Source of the DNA: Cytobacillus firmus
GTDB taxonomy: Bacteria > Bacillota > Bacilli > Bacillales > Cytobacillaceae
Assembly: GCF_023657595.1 (NCBI RefSeq)
Contig: NZ_CP098323.1
Span: forward strand, 4,240,001-4,304,000
Direction: 5' to 3'
Length of the DNA: 64,000 bases
Part shown: positions 61,684-64,000 of the stretch, one piece after another
How positions within the stretch are numbered: position 1 is the first letter of the stretch
Layout: each line of letters starts with the position of its first letter
Program-made: the position numbers and the translations under genes
The notes under the pieces: model-generated
The model's input: only the letters and a program-made list of their open reading frames with translations
Database searches by the model: none
Told to the model about the DNA's origin: nothing

Positions 61684-63174
61684 CTACGCCTCTGCTTCAA
61701 CCAGAGTTTCATCTGGTTTTTTCTTTTTCAGCAGCAGCTTTAGCTCTCTTTTATATTTCCTCTTAGTAAGAATGTAAAGAAAATCTCCCTGCTCAATTTG
61801 GGTGTTGCCTGTTGGAGTAATTAACTCATCTTTACGAATAATTGCATTGACGAGTGCGCCTTCAGGAAATGGAATCTCCATCAGATTTTGACCGATAATG
61901 AATGCATCTTCTTCAATTTCAAATTCAATCATTTCAGCATCTGCTTTCCCAAGGGAGACCAATTCCAGGGAATGCATGGGAGTAACCTTTTCAGGCCCAG
62001 TCAGACCAAGCTTTTCAGCTAACAATGTAATTGTTGATCCCTGAATAAGAGCGCTGGTCAGGACAACGAAAAAGACAACATTGAAAATCTCGTGACTGCC
62101 TTCCACGCCGGATAGCAGCGGAAAAGTGGCCAGCACAATTGGCACAGCCCCTTTTAATCCTGCCCAAGATAAGAAGATCAATTCTTTCATCGAAAAGCCC
62201 ATTTTAATGGTGGTTAGAAAAACAGCAGCAGGTCTGGCAACAAATATGAGAAGTGCTGAAAGAGCCAGGCCTTTTAGCAAAATGTCAGATTGGAAAAGTT
62301 CATTCGGAAAGACCAGAAGTCCTAAAATAACGAACATCGCAATTTGCATCATCCAGGCAAAGCCTTCCGTAAAACGGAAAACAGAGTGGCGATAAGCAAT
62401 GTCTGCGTTCCCAATCATAATACCTGCCACATATACAGCAAGAAGGCCGCTGCCTCCCAGATAAGCTGTTATTCCATATGTCAGCATGGCAAAACCAGTT
62501 GCAAACACAGGATAAAGCCCGCTTGAATCCAAGTTAATTTTATTCAATGACCATATTGCGAACTTGCCAAACAAGAGACCCGCTATTGCTCCTACTCCCA
62601 TTTGGATAAAGAAGGAACCAACAAGTGAGAAAATGCCCGAGCCGGGAGTCATGATCAGCTCAATCATGGCAACTGTCAGGAACACTGCCATGGGATCATT
62701 GGAGCCGGACTCGGCTTCAAGTGTGGCGGAAATCCTGGGCTTTATATTTTGCCCTTTTAATACAGCAAAAACGGCAGCTGCATCAGTTGAACCGACAATC
62801 GCACCAAATAGCACCGCGACAGGCCAATCAACACCGAGAATAAACTTTGCTGCCACAGCAACAAGTCCGGTAGTAATCACAACACCTAAGGTTGCCAATG
62901 ATAAGGAGGGTACAATGACCGTCCGGGCTGTTTTCCAGTTCGTCTGCAGTCCACCTTCAAACAAAATAATGATAAAGGCCAAAACCCCAATCATCTGCGC
63001 AATTCTCGCATTATCAAAATAAATGAATTGCCCCAATCCCATTCCGACCGCGATAAACAGAACCAGAGCGGGTACGCCAAGCCGTGCAGAAAATTTAGTT
63101 GTCATAACACCAATAATAAAAAGAATAGCAGCCAGCAGGATAAGTGCATCTGTGTGCCAAATAAATTCAGCCAA
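61684..63174 (-). CDS. CPA-family cation/proton antiporter with TrkA-C domain (NhaP2/CvrA type)
   Basis: A 496-residue membrane protein with about 12-13 spans and the CPA exchanger core GSTDAAAVFAVLKGQ and ESGSNDPMAVFLTV, followed by a cytosolic TrkA_C-like domain (about residues 400-480, IGQNLMEIPFPEGALV). This is the K+/H+ antiporter-type architecture, so K+/H+ exchange is likely; Na+/H+ cannot be excluded. The start is taken as TTG 63172-63174, with AGAAGGTG at suitable spacing; the GTG nine bases earlier overlaps that site. Confidence 0.85.
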   Translation of the reverse strand: MAEFIWHTDALILLAAILFIIGVMTTKFSARLGVPALVLFIAVGMGLGQFIYFDNARIAQMIGVLAFIIILFEGGLQTNWKTARTVIVPSLSLATLGVVITTGLVAVAAKFILGVDWPVAVLFGAIVGSTDAAAVFAVLKGQNIKPRISATLEAESGSNDPMAVFLTVAMIELIMTPGSGIFSLVGSFFIQMGVGAIAGLLFGKFAIWSLNKINLDSSGLYPVFATGFAMLTYGITAYLGGSGLLAVYVAGIMIGNADIAYRHSVFRFTEGFAWMMQIAMFVILGLLVFPNELFQSDILLKGLALSALLIFVARPAAVFLTTIKMGFSMKELIFLSWAGLKGAVPIVLATFPLLSGVEGSHEIFNVVFFVVLTSALIQGSTITLLAEKLGLTGPEKVTPMHSLELVSLGKADAEMIEFEIEEDAFIIGQNLMEIPFPEGALVNAIIRKDELITPTGNTQIEQGDFLYILTKRKYKRELKLLLKKKKPDETLVEAEA

Positions 63175-63411
63175 TACGATCACCTTCTTTATTCAGATTT
63201 AATCAAAGGATATAGGTTATAAACAATGTTCTATCATTATTGAGGTTTTCTTTTATTGCAACAGGAAAATGCCAGGAGAGATTATGACAGCAGCTCATTG
63301 CGGATCTTAGCATGGTGCAGAGCTTCTATTAGAAAGAAGTGACAGTGAGTCGCTGGCTTTGTTTCCAATAAGATTAACTTTTGCCGCTTCCACTGTCTTT
63401 ATCGTTTTTTA

Positions 63412-63450
63412 ATGTAACATAAATATATCATATCATATATTATGTTACAT
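63412..63450. repeat. 39-bp near-perfect palindrome, candidate operator
   Basis: Outer arms ATGTAACATAA and TTATGTTACAT are complementary, and the AT-rich centre (ATATATCATATCATATAT-like) is nearly symmetrical. It lies about 240 bases upstream of the antiporter and 28 bases past the GNAT terminator. Too AT-rich for a strong terminator and without a T run. The rest of the 63184-63511 gap shows nothing I can name. Confidence 0.6.
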
Positions 63451-63477
63451 CGCACTTCATATGCATGCTTTTTCTAA

Positions 63478-63513
63478 AAAAAAAATCGGACTTGCCCTTA
63501 GGCAAATCCGCTA
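63478..63513 (-). terminator. Terminator of the GNAT gene
   Basis: CGGATTTGCC and GGGCAAGTCCG pair on the minus strand and are followed by ATTTTTTTTT, immediately after the GNAT stop. Confidence 0.85.
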
Positions 63514-63966
63514 AATTTCTTTAGATAGATGGATCATCTCAGCTTCCATTTTAAACTCCTTATAACCGCAGCTTTTATAGAGGTTTACCGCACTATCCCA
63601 GGCAATATTTGTTTCCAGGACAACTTTTATGTAACCGGCTGCTTTAGCATGATCCTCCAGTTTCCGTACCATCATTCGGGCAATGCCCTGACCCCGGAAT
63701 TCCTTTTTTACAGACATTCGCTGCAGCCTGCACAACCCATTGCCTTCATTGGTAATTGCACCCGTACACACCAGTTCAGTATCAATTAAACCAGCCAGAA
63801 AAAGAGCACCTTCAGCGCTGTATGTTTCTGTAAGACTGTTCAAATCAGGATTTAACGAATGGTCAATAAACCCGAAGCGTTCCTGGAATCCATTCAAAAT
63901 TAATTCTTTTGCAGCAGTTTCGTGATCTATTGAGATCGGAGCAATCTTTATATGCGATTTAATCAT
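63511..63966 (-). CDS. GNAT-family N-acetyltransferase
   Basis: A 151-residue GNAT protein. Motif A (VKKEFRGQGIARMMVRKLED) carries the acetyl-CoA pyrophosphate-loop Q/RxxGxG/A pattern. Downstream LETNIAWDSAVNLYKSCGYK is the usual beta6-alpha4 region. The substrate is unknown. ATG 63964-63966 is preferred over GTG 63972, since TGAGGTG forms the likely ribosome site. The last 28 bases of the window lie upstream of it and are not interpretable. Confidence 0.85.
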   Translation of the reverse strand: MIKSHIKIAPISIDHETAAKELILNGFQERFGFIDHSLNPDLNSLTETYSAEGALFLAGLIDTELVCTGAITNEGNGLCRLQRMSVKKEFRGQGIARMMVRKLEDHAKAAGYIKVVLETNIAWDSAVNLYKSCGYKEFKMEAEMIHLSKEI

Positions 63967-64000
63967 TTTCACCTCAGCAGCAGTCAGCTTTTTATCGCAT

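Overview
The window looks like chromosomal DNA of a low-to-moderate GC, endospore-forming member of the Bacillaceae. Gene content and order follow the yut-yun-yur-yus arc of Bacillus subtilis, interrupted by genus-specific blocks. The repeat family and the extra spore-germination genes suggest a Cytobacillus/Mesobacillus-like genus rather than B. subtilis itself; this placement is inference. No rRNA, tRNA, CRISPR array, transposase or prophage was seen.

Layout. 0-4.6 kb: yutE (partial), small conserved proteins, yutD, a YhcN/YlaJ spore lipoprotein, lipA and the sporulation peptidase lytH. 4.6-13.3 kb: an NSS amino-acid symporter with its tiny partner MetS, a stress-type YflT/DUF2382 protein behind a SigB-like promoter, an NhaC-type carrier behind a lysine riboswitch, yunB, an HD-GYP protein, yunC and yunF. 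13.6-17.7 kb: a gerABC germinant-receptor operon with a possible small membrane peptide at its head. 17.9-23.4 kb: the sufCDSUB iron-sulphur assembly operon. 23.5-29.3 kb: a small odd ORF, yurZ, metNPQ and a sulfhydrylase, the last two units each behind a SAM-I riboswitch. 29.3-33.1 kb: yusD-like, an MFS carrier, yusE, yusF, yusG, gcvH and yusI. 33.2-38.8 kb: the fadN-fadA-fadE beta-oxidation operon with a FadR operator. 38.9-40 kb: yuzL and two coat proteins. 40.2-45.5 kb: a Fur-controlled siderophore uptake locus with a FhuF-like reductase. 45.6-49.4 kb: a second gerABC operon. 49.4-64 kb: a RodA/FtsW-family gene, a DUF4931 protein, a histidine-rich YtkA-like lipoprotein, a SpoIIP paralogue with an overlapping small membrane gene, an SDR reductase, a KdpD-type stress protein, a cystine-type ABC transporter, DUF2935, peptide deformylase, a K+/H+-type antiporter and a GNAT acetyltransferase.

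Themes. Sulphur, methionine and iron-sulphur metabolism (suf, met, lipA, gcvH, tcy-like) and sporulation/germination (two ger operons, lytH, yunB, YhcN/YlaJ, coat proteins, SpoIIP paralogue) dominate. Regulation can be read directly at several loci: three riboswitches, three Fur boxes, a FadR operator and a SigB-like promoter.

The most unusual material is non-coding. A mosaic dispersed repeat occurs at about 3.25, 10.5, 39.9 and 60.0 kb. It carries five copies of a small hairpin, each followed by the identical ten bases TCGTGCGATG, and one copy shows a compensatory base-pair change. Other items are a near-perfect 39-bp palindrome at 63.4 kb, a tandem repeat at 51.7 kb and several small ORFs with weak or absent conventional starts.
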